DNA of 64,000 nucleotides from assembly GCA_003864495.1 (NCBI GenBank), contig ML133401.1:6005189-6069188 (forward strand), read 5' to 3'. The notes beneath the pieces are model-generated. The model was not told where the DNA came from, searched no databases, and was given only the letters and a program-made list of their open reading frames with translations. The position numbers were made by a program, and so were the translations under genes. Source of the stretch: Nemopilema nomurai (lineage: Eukaryota; Cnidaria; Scyphozoa; Rhizostomeae; Rhizostomatidae). Numbering within the stretch: the stretch's first letter is position 1; each line of letters starts with the position of its first letter. Of this stretch, positions 1 through 11,121 are shown in pieces.

Positions 1-3000
1 TTAGTCTATTGTAGTTTTTTATGTGCATTTCATTTGAAGATGCATTTTGCATTGGATGCATGTGTAACTACTCAGGCAGGCCCACACAAATACCACATGA
101 AATAAATCTGTGAGGACTTTTTGCTACCTTTGAATTTTGTTAGCTTCTCTTTGTGGGATTTATAGGTGACTTGATGCTTATCAAGTGCAATCATAAAACC
201 TGGAGATGCCAAAGAAGAGAAGTTATTAATCAAAATTTTCTTTTAATGAATATGTCAAAAGGGAGAATACGGATCTTTGTCCCACATATCTTTGTGCCAC
301 AAATGGTTCAATTCTCTTGAATTTCATTAGGAAATAAAATTAAACCTCTGTTAGCTTTCACATGACATTGTATTTCTTTTTTCTAAAAAATTTGCAAAGT
401 AAATCTAAAATATGAAAGAATGAACAAAAGTGCTGCAATTGCTGAATGTCCCATGCTCCAAATCAAGATCCTTTTTAACCTGTGTTGTCTTTTTCATCGA
501 GAGGCCTGCAACTACTGTTAGAAGAATGTTTCTTCAAATCTAATTGTGATGTTGATTTGCAAGATGAAGCTGTCATAAATTCTGGAGTTGTCTACAATTC
601 AAATAGTCTATTATTCAAAGCTCAAATATTTATCCAGATCAAATGGTGTTTATCCCCCAGAAAATATGGGGCAAAGATGTACTCTAACATGTCTCTTTAC
701 ATTGTGAAAGTGTGCAACATATAATCACTCTCTATCTGTTCTGCCATGGATAGCTTGATTGTGTCAATTCATAATTATCAAAGGGGCTAGTTTAGTGCTT
801 GTTTGAAGAAAGTTTTATTGAATTATGTGTTGGAAATTTGTTTGCTCTAAGCGATTTTCTGGCCTGAGATCTGATACTGTGGTCTGATTCTGTTACACAA
901 ATAAATATCTGGTTATCTATATTTTGGCATGTAACATGACTAAAAAACATCACAGAGTGGGTGCACGGTGCTTATTTGATGCAAAGTTTTATCCACTGTT
1001 TGCCAAATATATATTGCTTCATATTAGCAATTTTAGAGGCCAATGATTCCATTATGTAATCTTTGCACCACAGCAATGCTTTCTAAACAAGCAGCAGTAT
1101 TGCTGCTAAAACATTGTTATGAAAAACTAGTTATGAGCTCCAGTCATGAGTACTTTCTCTAGTCTGATTGACAAAACTGCATTTGCTTTGGCAATGCCGG
1201 GAAGAGATTACAGTGATTAAGCTGCTATTGGAGAGTGAAAGTGCGGTGTCAGCAATCCCACACCATTCATCAATAATTAAGCAACCATGCAACGGCAAAA
1301 ACAGATTTAAAAATGAGTCGCCTGTAGATAATCCTTTAAAAAAGATTGCGTCCAAACTGACTACAATTTTCGTTTCATCGGGCAAACTAGATCGTCCTTT
1401 CACCGCAGAGTTTTAGAGCCTGTCCAGATATCAATGCAAAATCACGTACAATCAAGAAAGACAGATTTGGTCTTTCTATTAAGACGCCTTTAAAAGAAAA
1501 AATTGATTTCTGAATAACCTAAGGTCATGAATTTGAATTAAGAGCTTGATGCGAGTAGAGGTCGGACACTAATTTCAGAAATTCGTACTTTTTTAAGAAT
1601 GATTAAGTAACCATAAAACTTTCATTTCTTGATATTTTTACGTCTGATTTTTTTTCGCTTTGATCCCTAAAGAGTTTTCTCGAAGACTTAAGTTTTTTTT
1701 TGAAACTTTAAAATTCAAAAAATTCCGGGCCTTGGCACAAGATGCTTTGCTTTAGGCTGGCGGGGTAGCCCGGGCATACATATCATCTTTCTTTCATTGT
1801 CTTGCGTTATCTCGTTTTCTTCCATTCGCGTTCTGTCCACGTTATCGTCAAAGTTTACACATTGTCTTTCATCAATACATTTTGTTACTGGTGGTCTTCT
1901 AGGCGCATTTTTGCGCTTACACATGTCTGCCCATTATTTATGGTTTGTTCATCATCATGCGTATTAACGCCATGCATTTATGTATTCTATTATGTTTACA
2001 GACTGTCTTGCTGAACTTTTTGAAACATTTGACATTGTCATTGTGGATGGCATTCTTCTGTTTGTAGTTAGATCTTGCATGATTTCACCAGAAAGTAATG
2101 TTGATACAAGGTCTTATAATTGTTTGAAATATTTGCAAATTGGAATAATTTGATTAGAATTCCAAAAGAAGTGCGAGAAGAGATGTTTTGATAAGAACCT
2201 GAGCCAAATTAAGCGTAAAAAGGAGTTTGAGAATGATTGGAAATATAATATCATCATTGAAAGGTACTGAAACACCAACTTATGTCTAATCGACACCTCT
2301 AATTTTTTATGCTTTGAGCTTCATCTTAAACAAGTTTTCTTGCCGAATCAATTGTTGGTGCGTCAAGTCCCCATTATTCGCAATTTTGTTGATTCCAATT
2401 TTTTCTTGCAGATAAAGAAGCAGTCGAGTCAAGCAAGAGCTTGCTTATTGGCCAAAGTGATGGATACAAACTTGGTATTTATTCTCCATGCCATTCATTA
2501 TAATATAAACATTTGCATCATTGCAATCAGATAGCGGCATACACGCGTCATTTAATATTGTGCAACATCTAATATTCACTGTATTAAAATCATACGTAAA
2601 GCTAGTTGCCTACATCGAAGAGAAATGTTCTGTTATTAATTAGAAGTACAACAGCCAGAATGATTGATCCCATCAATTGTGTTGCTGTTGCCTTATTTGC
2701 GTCACATTTTTGTCGCAAATTATTCAAACCCTTTTAAATGAAAACACTTAAAAACAATGAAACAAGCATCCAGACCAATTTTTAGTTATGTTCTCAACTG
2801 CTTAGAGCTCGCAGGCACATTGAGAAAGTTACTTTCCCGTGTGTGGGTGTGTGACACAAGCGACATCATATGAAGTGCTCATGTTGTTCTTCCCGACAAA
2901 AATAGCTTTGCATCTGCCGTCGCACATTCTCTTCCTCGTGCGAGCCATCGATAATTTGACGGCGTAAGGCTGTTACGTTCAAATGCTGCATCGCAATTAG

Positions 3001-3070
3001 AGTTTTTGAAAATTAAGTGTATAAACATCAACCTGTGCTTTTTCAACTGGAGTTTGACATTGCGTTTCAG
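1..3070. other. Upstream region, probably introns and weak exons of the CCDC15-like gene
   Basis: No confident gene is visible here. It lies directly upstream of a clear CCDC15-like exon series that has no start codon in view, so part of it is probably intron of that gene. Two stretches could be exons. At 2412-2474 a 63-base open segment follows a ttcttgcag acceptor, is followed by gtattt, and keeps phase 0 with the next exon. At about 1211-1410 there is an open stretch rich in Ser, Lys, Asn and Pro, the composition of a disordered region, but no convincing donor. The conserved CCDC15 N-terminus was not found. The rest is AT-rich and unremarkable. Confidence 0.3.
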
Positions 3071-6000
3071 TCGGGCCTTCCCGGGGGCTACTGGGGACAT
3101 GCCAAGCCACAGAAGAAATCCGCAGAGGAGGATTTGCTACGGGTAAGCTAATCTTGCTATTTAATTCTTCGAATCGGTTATTTATGACGTCACAAAGTTA
3201 AATGAAACCCGCTTAAGGATATTATCTCAGTGGTGTGTTGCAAAATGTGTGGCAATAAAGCTTAAGAAGCTTGCGTTTTACCTCTGGAATGACTTTTGAT
3301 TTTTAAGATACTCTGAGAAAGTTGCTCGAAGCACTGTGTGGGAGGGACTTTAATGAGATGTCCTAGGAGCACCGCCTTTGCCTTATCTGGCTTCTGAAGT
3401 GCTCAACGACAAGTACCCTACGGCTAATGAACTGTAATGTTTGCCTGAATGACAATTTCAATGCGCTAGCGTGCTAGACGATCGAGAATTTCTAGGCTGG
3501 GGTATGTGACGTTTAAACTTGGGAAAGTCGATTTTGAGATGAATATTCCAATAAATCGTATGGGTGTTTTTAAGCTGGTTTTTAAGCTTGGTTTTTTGGT
3601 ATGCTCCAAAATTGATCAAAGGCCTGTAGATAATTGACCCGCAAATCTGATGCTCAAGGGAATTCTTTGATATGGCAGATATCTGTTGCTGCTTTGGAGG
3701 CAATTGACTTTGCAGGGTTGGATAATTGGCTATTCCTATAAGCTAAATCTAGGTCTTTGAAAAAAACGAATAGCAACTCACGTGTTTCCAGCAGCTTAAT
3801 GCTACTTCTATAGAATACCTTATCCTCTTGGAAGCAGTTAGGATTATTCTAGGACTAAACAAGCAATTATATATCACTAATATTTCCATGTAGGTATTCA
3901 GAGTAAACAGTATGTAGCCGGTGTTATACCTGTGAAAAAGACTAGGTAATTAAGCATGATTATGTTTCAGGCATGCGTTGAAAGTTACGTAAATGAAGAG
4001 GTTCCCTTGCACTGTGATGACGAACAGGGACGGCAGCCAGGCCAAATATTGAACGACATGTGGAAAGGCTTCGACACCGTGAAGGCATTGAAAGAAGAGG
4101 CTGCAAAAGAAGAAGGCCTAAGAGCTGATGACGTCACAAACCGTGACCGGGTTCCAGACAAACGCAAAGAGGCGCGCAGGATTCGATTTAACATTCCTGA
4201 AGCGAAGACGACTCCTTGTGCATATTCTTGTGGTGAAGAGTCCCGTAATAGTGAGTCGTCCAAAGCATTTTTATGTCAATGTTGAATCTGCTATGAAGAT
4301 AGATATAACCAACTTCTATTTTTTTGCAACATTGTTCGTGAAATGATGGCAGGTGTTCCTGATTTAATTTCGTTGAAGGAAATGGGTGAATGGAGACAAA
4401 GAACGAAAATATGAATTGACTTTTATTCCCTTCTTTAGGGGAAAGCCTACTTTTCCACTGACACAGCATTTTCTTGTTCAATTGACATCTTCACCGTGCA
4501 TACTGAACATTTTGTTAAAATGACCCAGACAATCGTGTCTGGGACATCGGAACTCATTGCTAGCGCCTTGTGCTTGCCAGAGGTTTGCACAAGCATTTTT
4601 GAAAACGCTTTGTCGAACTTCTCAGATTTGTTTGCATTTTGATGACAAAATCCAAGATTATCTAAAGGCATTTTCAACCGGAGTGGAAAAGCCTTCTAAA
4701 GGTCAGATCAAACCCGAAAAAGTTGCTAAAAATTCTGGGTTGGCCGTTTCCCTAGCCTGTTAGGTGTTTTAATTTTTAATTCCCTTTAGTATGCATATTG
4801 TTTTGACGAAGCATTTATATTTTATAACAGGTGCTTCTTATGACCCAGGAAGCCCACTGAAAACCCGAAGAACGTAGATAACGAAAAGGCCATAACGGAT
4901 CCGATGACGAGACCTTGCGAGAGCCAAATAGACAAGGAGGTAACGAATATCACGTGACATGATTACGTGCTACACAGAAATACAACTTTGCCAAAAGCAA
5001 ATGTGGACAAATTATTTATTTTTGTATTTCGAAACTGAGGTTTTATTTATTGTGTTAAGAACCGATCTAGAAAGGTACTCTGTAGGATGAGAATTTGAAA
5101 TGTTTGGGTAAGGAATCATAGCTGGTCTAAGGTGGAATTTCTCATTTGTTGCGCAGTATTGAGTGTAATCTTGTTCATGAGAGTAGTGTTTTATACGGAA
5201 AAGGGTTGTGAAATAGCAAGTCTTTTGCTGATAATGATAATTTCCTTTCGTTCATTGGGTAGAAATAACAAAACAGTCTGAATCGTGAAATGTATAAACT
5301 ACAAAATTTAGTACCGTTAATGCCCTTTGTATCATTGAAATTGATACTTGCGACAAGCCGAAACAGACTGCGGACGACGTGTCGTTATTATTATTATTAT
5401 TATCGTCATTTGTTTGCTCCTTTGCATTACAGAATAAACAGCAATATTGGACATACAGAAAACTCTTCATGGATATCGATAGAGAGAAAGTCAGAGAAAC
5501 TCAGCGAAGAAAGAATCACCAGAAAAATATCTCAAGGTAACGATTCATACAGGGTAATCTATAAGCTTTAGAGTATTACACTGTTCTAAAGGTTGTCTGA
5601 AACAATTTTTACTTTCTGTCTTTTATGCTTCCTTAATCATTTTCATCTTTAATTCTCAAAGAAACGTAGCCAGTTATAACCATGACCGTCATTCAAAGCA
5701 ACTCTCTCCCTTCGTGCTAAGTGCTATATTACTATTACTAGATGTTTTTTTGTCCACCATTCAGATTAAAGCACGAGAAAGAGGCTGAACGACAGAAAAT
5801 GGAAAGAGAAGTCGAAGTGTGTATTCCAAACCGAGATCATGAAAGCGCAGAGATGTAAGAAAGCTGGACTTTTTCCTTTTCTAGTACTTCCAAGTTAAAA
5901 AAATTGAAAATTTAATCTTAGGAATAAAGTGAAGAAACTACAATTTTTCTAGTTTAATAACACCATGTTAGAGATCCTCTTGCATTTATGCAGCTTCAAA

Positions 6001-6942
6001 ATCTTATATTTCTCTAATTATTTCATAAATATAAAACTTCCTCATACTTTAATGCCATTACACTTGGATGGGAGTGAAATTGCTTGCTACATCTTCGTTT
6101 CATTTAAAGATGACTGGACTCCCTCAGAAATCAAACTGTTCGATATTTATTTACATCAAAATGGTTCTAGATTAACGAAGTAAAACAAGCCAAGAGCAGC
6201 CCAAAATCAAAGCAAAGCAAAAGAAAGATGAAGGAGACGACCAGGTAATTTGCACAGTTGTTTCACTAACACTATTCCCTGTTTCAAGCATTTGGTATTC
6301 GAGTTTAACACGATTTTATCTGACAAAAATTTGGCTTAGTACTATTAATTATGTCTTCTTTGATTTCAAAAGAATTTCAAAAAATTTTACTTGAAAATTC
6401 AACTGCATCTTTTAAATTATTGTCAGGTTATACCGGAAGCAATTCATTATCTAAGGGTATATTTTGTTTATCACCAGCTGAGGCAGCTTTTGTATGTATT
6501 TCTGAAAAGGCATTTTTCAATTTCAATATAACATTCGTCAGGCATTTTTAACTTTCGCAGTATCTATTTAACTTGAACAGTAAGATATAATGCACACGCG
6601 CAAAGCTCAAGAAGGCTAGCCGTATTCACAGAACCGTTTCTATCAGATGAAGGATGACACACATAATGCATGTCAATATACGTTAGGTACATCGACGCTC
6701 TCAAGAGCCTGCTCCTTCAACGAGTCAACGGGGAGGACTCACGGTTGCCACCAATGTGCTCTTGTGGAACGACGCTAATGGACACGTGCCCCGAAACGTG
6801 TGCAAATAACTGCGTCTTCTACAAAAATCCAAAAGGTAAACTTTTAAATGTAAAAAACATTTGCTTGAACATCTTTTGCTATTTTTGCGCTGAAACCTGT
6901 GGGCCGTAAGAATGATTTCGTCATTTTGCAGCTACCTTGTAA
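3071..6942 (+). CDS. CCDC15: CCDC15-like coiled-coil protein, C-terminal part (5' end not resolved)
   Basis: Exons by splice signals and phase: 3071-3142, 3971-4250, 4878-4939, 5433-5536, 5765-5816, 6171-6244, 6687-6835 and a short last exon 6932-6942 ending in TAA. Together they give 267 codons in one continuous frame. The exons at 5433-6244 encode a Lys/Glu/Arg-rich helical segment (it begins NKQQYWTYRKLFMDIDRE), typical of a coiled coil. The exon at 6687 carries the most diagnostic part, YIDALKSLLLQRV followed by a Cys cluster ending CANNCVFYKNP, which I recognise as the C-terminal signature of CCDC15. That protein is poorly characterised and associated with centrosomes and cilia. The last exon is the weakest point: it adds only a few residues, but an AATAAA at 7108-7113 lies about 170 bases beyond its stop. 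Alternative last exons at 7147 or 8002 are also open. The exon at 4878 uses the only nearby acceptor that avoids a stop. The 5' exons were not identified. Confidence 0.72.
5385..5402. repeat. (TTA)n microsatellite
   Basis: Six tandem TTA/ATT units in the intron just before the CCDC15-like exon at 5433. Simple-sequence repeat with no implied function. Confidence 0.9.
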
Positions 6943-8561
6943 TGCTTTATGTTTCGTACGAATTTAGAAATGTGTAATATGTCTTTTCGTCACACTTTGG
7001 CTCGGGAGCTAGTTTCCCAACACAGTAGTTGTAGAAAGTGGCAACAATTTAGGAGGGCTCAAAAACATGGTTCTGCCATTGATTACGGCCCACTGTGTCA
7101 ATGACCGAATAAAAAGTAGACCACGTTCCTAGTACCAGTTTGGTTAGGAGCGAAGAGTACACGAATGGAACTGGAATTACAAACATTCAGCACAAGTTTA
7201 ACGCTCTTCGAAATTCAAGTGATCTCCACATGCAGTCGCTCTTAAAAAGCAGCGCAAAATATGAGCAGGTTGTATCTTTCTGGCCATTAAACCCAGTCGC
7301 ACGTGTTCAGCTCCAAATTTGTCCCAAGAAACTCTCAGCTAAAGTGGCATTTGGCAGTGCCTCCGCTTTGTTATTCTAAGCTCTGTAATTTCCAGCTCCG
7401 ATTTGAGATCAATTACTTGTAGACTTGCAGCTAGGTTGGTGGTGTGAATTTTGACTTGTTTCTGTTCTGGCATCTAGAATTCGCACGAGTTCTTTCAACC
7501 ATACTGGCAACCATGGACAGTTAAACTGTAGCTAAGAAGATCATCTGCAGACCGGATTCCCACACCATTCATTGTGGATGAAAGGTACAATTTTGTACTT
7601 TCTACGAAACTAGAAGTCTCCCGAGTAGCGTGGTAGCTATTGTACAGAAGAGGGTATGAGGGTCAGTACTTTGAAAGATGAGCTGCGTGATGAAGACCCC
7701 CTTTCAAAGTTTTTCTTATTTGCCCACGCACTTCACAAGTAAACTGTAGATTTAATTACGAAGCCCAAGGAGGAATATATAGGTACCAAAAAGTACCAGT
7801 CACTCTCATTTTGCCCATAAATGTAGACCCCATAAATGTGTCTCCCAAAGACACAAAGTGCAGTTTTAAACTCAGCTAGGGATGGGTATTTCTTTTCGTC
7901 ATACAATAAAAAGGTATCACCTCAATAGTGTACCTAATAGAAAATGATGATTAGACAGTGTTTTAAAATGTTGGCCTGTTTTTTTAGGTAACTGTAGTGC
8001 AGGTAGCCTTCGAGGTTTTCAACGATATAATAACACTGTTGATTTTAAGAAAATGTGCTCATTACTTCCTTCCTCGTGTAGTTGCGCCAGAATACTAAAT
8101 CTAATGAATGACCATTCAAAGGCAAAATAAAGACGATGAAAGCATGTCTAGTGACGTCATGTTCAAAGAAAATGCCGAAACATGCAAATTGCAGTTACAA
8201 CCAATTTGCGCAGCTTGTGGGCTTTAGTCAAAGTTTTGAGTAGTCCAACTGCAAGACCTTCTTTCATGCACATTGATATATGTATATTTTCACTCGAAGC
8301 CAAAGCTTGTAGCAAAGTTTACGTAGGTCTAGACAGTGTTCATATAGAACAACAACTGTGGAATTGGCAGATCTATTGTTTCTATAAAATGTTTACATTT
8401 ATTTACATTCATCTAAAATGAAAAGGTGGATGTATCTGAATTTTGGAGAATTATCGATAATGGTTGACATTTGTATTAAATGCGATAAACAATGAAACCA
8501 ATAGAAGCACGCTTGTCTTGTTTGTCGTCATATCAACCATCGTGTGACAGCTGACGCTAAG
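6943..8561. other. 3' flank of the CCDC15-like gene; no gene seen
   Basis: This holds a candidate poly(A) signal at 7108-7113 and then AT-rich DNA without a convincing gene. Two open segments after AG acceptors (from 7147 and from 8002) could be alternative CCDC15 last exons, since both fit the phase, but neither resembles a conserved tail. A second AATAAA lies near 8117. Confidence 0.4.
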
Positions 8562-9294
8562 TGACAGGACCGTTCCTGACCGAACAGTACACCAAGGATA
8601 AATTGCTGATTCCCAAAAAGCATCAGCCTGCCAAAGACCTTCGAGAATTGTTGGCTTCAGAATATTTAAATAATTATGAATATCATGACTATGCCACTGA
8701 GAATAGGCATAGCTTTTTAGTAAAAATTAATCAGAAATTAGTATCAACATCTAACTTTGGATGTTCCAAAAGCAGATGTCTTTTCTTGGCACGAAAAACT
8801 CGAAAACATCACACTTCTTGCAGCCAGAGGTTTCACAATCAGCTTGACTGTCCACATTTACGTCCCTGTCTGGGGGACAGGACTTGACAGCGCAGGGAAA
8901 CCACGGGAAGCAGATAGACCTTTTACATATGCATCCTAGCTCCCACATCACAACAGCTTCTTCGCACAACGGGTAAGCAGAATCGTTTCTGGTTGGCAGC
9001 CGTTGCAGCTTGCTGTTTGGTGCCTTCGAACCTGTTCATCACAAAAACCAGGCTAAGGTTAGCATACTGAAACCTACATTGAAAGGCAATTCAAAAGCCT
9101 CGGTGACTGGCTATGTTGTTTGTTTAGAATTTTTACGGTTATTTTATGACACTCGTCACTACCTAAAAGCGTTGTTATCAACTGAAGGTTTGAGCAACGA
9201 ACCGTGTCCGGAACTTAGTACAATACCGGACTTATTTTCGAAAGTTACTGATCGCTTTCACACGCTAGAAAAAAGCTCGTGGGTTCGTAGCTAA
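8562..9294 (+). pseudogene. Coding-like island of unknown family, spread over three frames
   Basis: Three adjacent open segments look like protein but lie in different frames. From about 8564 to 8730 the translation includes KDLRELLASEYLNNYEYHDY. From about 8735 to 8937 another frame gives SWHEKLENITLLAARGFTI and then VPVWGTGLDSAGKPREADRP, ending at a TAG. From about 9009 to 9294 a third frame gives LLFGAFEPVHHKNQAK and later LSNEPCPELSTIPDLFSKV, ending at TAA. A one-base shift near 8733, a second near 8938 and one intron (donor gtaagc at about 8973, acceptor ttgcag before 9009) would join them into one protein of about 220 residues. I do not recognise the family. It may be a decayed gene, a gene with assembly errors, or a real gene whose introns I have mis-drawn. 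No start codon was identified. Confidence 0.4.
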
Positions 9295-9695
9295 CTTTCT
9301 GATACAAGAACAGCAAAACTCAGCTGAACCAAGGGAAAACCATTATGTGGGGAAAGTGGGGCTGGGGCAGCAGCTGGCTTGTCCCGGTTCCTGGGACTGC
9401 GGAGGAGAATAGGATTGTAGTCGTTTGAAGAAGGCTTCAGTTTGTTTTGGAGAGCGAAAACATCTGCTACGCCCTTTCAAGTGTCATTCAATCCACAGAA
9501 ATGCATTTGCAGTGAGCTAAAACGATAATTAGCGGCGAAAGTGTATTTCAACGGTAAACGGCAAAAGTGTAATCGAATTTCCATCGAAAAGTTCGGCTCA
9601 ATATTTCAGGCCAAAGTTCAGGAGGCCTGTTTGATAGTGGGAACGAATTGCAATACTCGCAAGGGAAACTGGTGTTTGCAAATGAGCCACATAGC

Positions 9696-10883
9696 ATGGA
9701 CGTGGGTAAGATGCGGAAGGATTCATCTTGCTTTGAAGCTTTGAGGTCTTGCACACTTAGAATAACATTTGTTGTAGTTATCGGCTTAGGACTGTGTGTC
9801 TCCGGGCTTGTCGTTTGCTATGAAGTGTATGGACCAAAAATCTTGACGAGTAGTCAAGGGGATGTCGCGTTGAAAAAAGTATCGACCAGCTATTGTAAAG
9901 AAGTTCAAATTACCAGTCATGATAATGTCACACACTTTAGCGCATATGTTAACAAAGGGAAGCCACCTATGTCCACAAAGAGGTTTGTATACAACAACGG
10001 GAAAACTTTTTACATGCCTTCGTGGTCATACCAATATTGGAAACTGTATTTGTTGCAGGGGTCGCGTGTTGATATATACATCTGTGCCAATCAAAATTTA
10101 ATGTTCTATGTTATAAAAGGGGAAAAATCGTTTAAAGGTTGGAAGCAGACGACTCTTTACCAGGACTATGCACAGATACACAAACTGTTTCCCAAGCAGA
10201 ACTGTAAAGACAGAGCTAGTTTCAATCATTATACGATACATGCTGAGAATTCAGATCATTACTTTCTTCTTCTGTCATCTTCTGTTGGCTGGAGGTTTTT
10301 TACCAAAGTTTCACTCGCAGTGCACTTTGAAAGAACAGTTTACAATACTTCAGCTGCCACTCAAATGTGTCTGTATGTGAATTACAGCAGTACCTGCACT
10401 TTGCTACTGGGGTATAATTCTGAAGATACCATCATTTTGGTACATGAAGGCGTCAAAGGCCAGTTGCCAGATATGTTCCAGTCGAGCAAATTAGTTTGGC
10501 ATCCAGTTGCTAGGCTTCAATACTATGCAAAATTTTTTGGAGGAATCTTCTCAGTCATACTGTGCTTAACACTGATTTATACGGTGTATCGCATCTTTTC
10601 AAAGAAGTATGATAAATCCAAGCAAAAGTCCAGGCCTCAAAGAACATTCTCAGAGCCTCTTATTGCTGGAGCAGGCAGGAGGTCTAGCAGCAAACTTCAT
10701 TTACCAAGACACCCTACTAGGACAACACTAACAAGCTATGAAGTGGTGGATAACGAAGATGATTTAGAAGATGCAAGAAATATATCACAGCTTAATGAAG
10801 AGTTTAATGCCAGCAGTGCTTATTCAACAATGGACAAAGTGCGGGATTTGAGCATGACTGCAGCCGGAATTAGTGCCATATAA
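9696..10883 (+). CDS. Two-pass membrane protein, unknown function, single exon
   Basis: An uninterrupted reading frame of 395 codons. I chose the ATG at 9696, the first ATG in this frame, although the frame is open further upstream. Residues 23-43 form a hydrophobic helix and residues 279-300 form a second. Between them lies an ectodomain of about 230 residues with three N-glycosylation sequons (NVT, NTS, NYS) and five cysteines, including CANQN, QNCKD, MCLY and TCTLL. The polar tail of about 95 residues contains Arg/Ser-rich and acidic patches and no RING finger. The layout predicts both termini in the cytosol. The order helix, beta-rich ectodomain, helix resembles the N-terminal module of plant APD-type E3 ligases, but this is only a weak impression. 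It is single-exon among intron-rich neighbours, and its 3' UTR faces the minus-strand gene ending at 11122. AATAAA signals occur at about 11394 and 11541. Confidence 0.75.
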   Translation: MDVGKMRKDSSCFEALRSCTLRITFVVVIGLGLCVSGLVVCYEVYGPKILTSSQGDVALKKVSTSYCKEVQITSHDNVTHFSAYVNKGKPPMSTKRFVYNNGKTFYMPSWSYQYWKLYLLQGSRVDIYICANQNLMFYVIKGEKSFKGWKQTTLYQDYAQIHKLFPKQNCKDRASFNHYTIHAENSDHYFLLLSSSVGWRFFTKVSLAVHFERTVYNTSAATQMCLYVNYSSTCTLLLGYNSEDTIILVHEGVKGQLPDMFQSSKLVWHPVARLQYYAKFFGGIFSVILCLTLIYTVYRIFSKKYDKSKQKSRPQRTFSEPLIAGAGRRSSSKLHLPRHPTRTTLTSYEVVDNEDDLEDARNISQLNEEFNASSAYSTMDKVRDLSMTAAGISAI

Positions 10884-11121
10884 ATCATCAGGTCGTCAAA
10901 AAAGCAGCTTGAATGTTGTTTAATGCTTGCAGATTATTCTTGGTGTAATCTAAGTAATGACTTAAAAACATTTGTAAAAATTTGGTATATTTTTAGCAAA
11001 ACTAAGAAAACAAGTATCATCCTCTTTCTGTATTATTATTTAAACATGTAAACTTGAAAACTTAGTTTCAGACCAGAAGATTAAAGAGCAAAAAGCTTTT
11101 CCAAATTCATCCAAAGGATGA

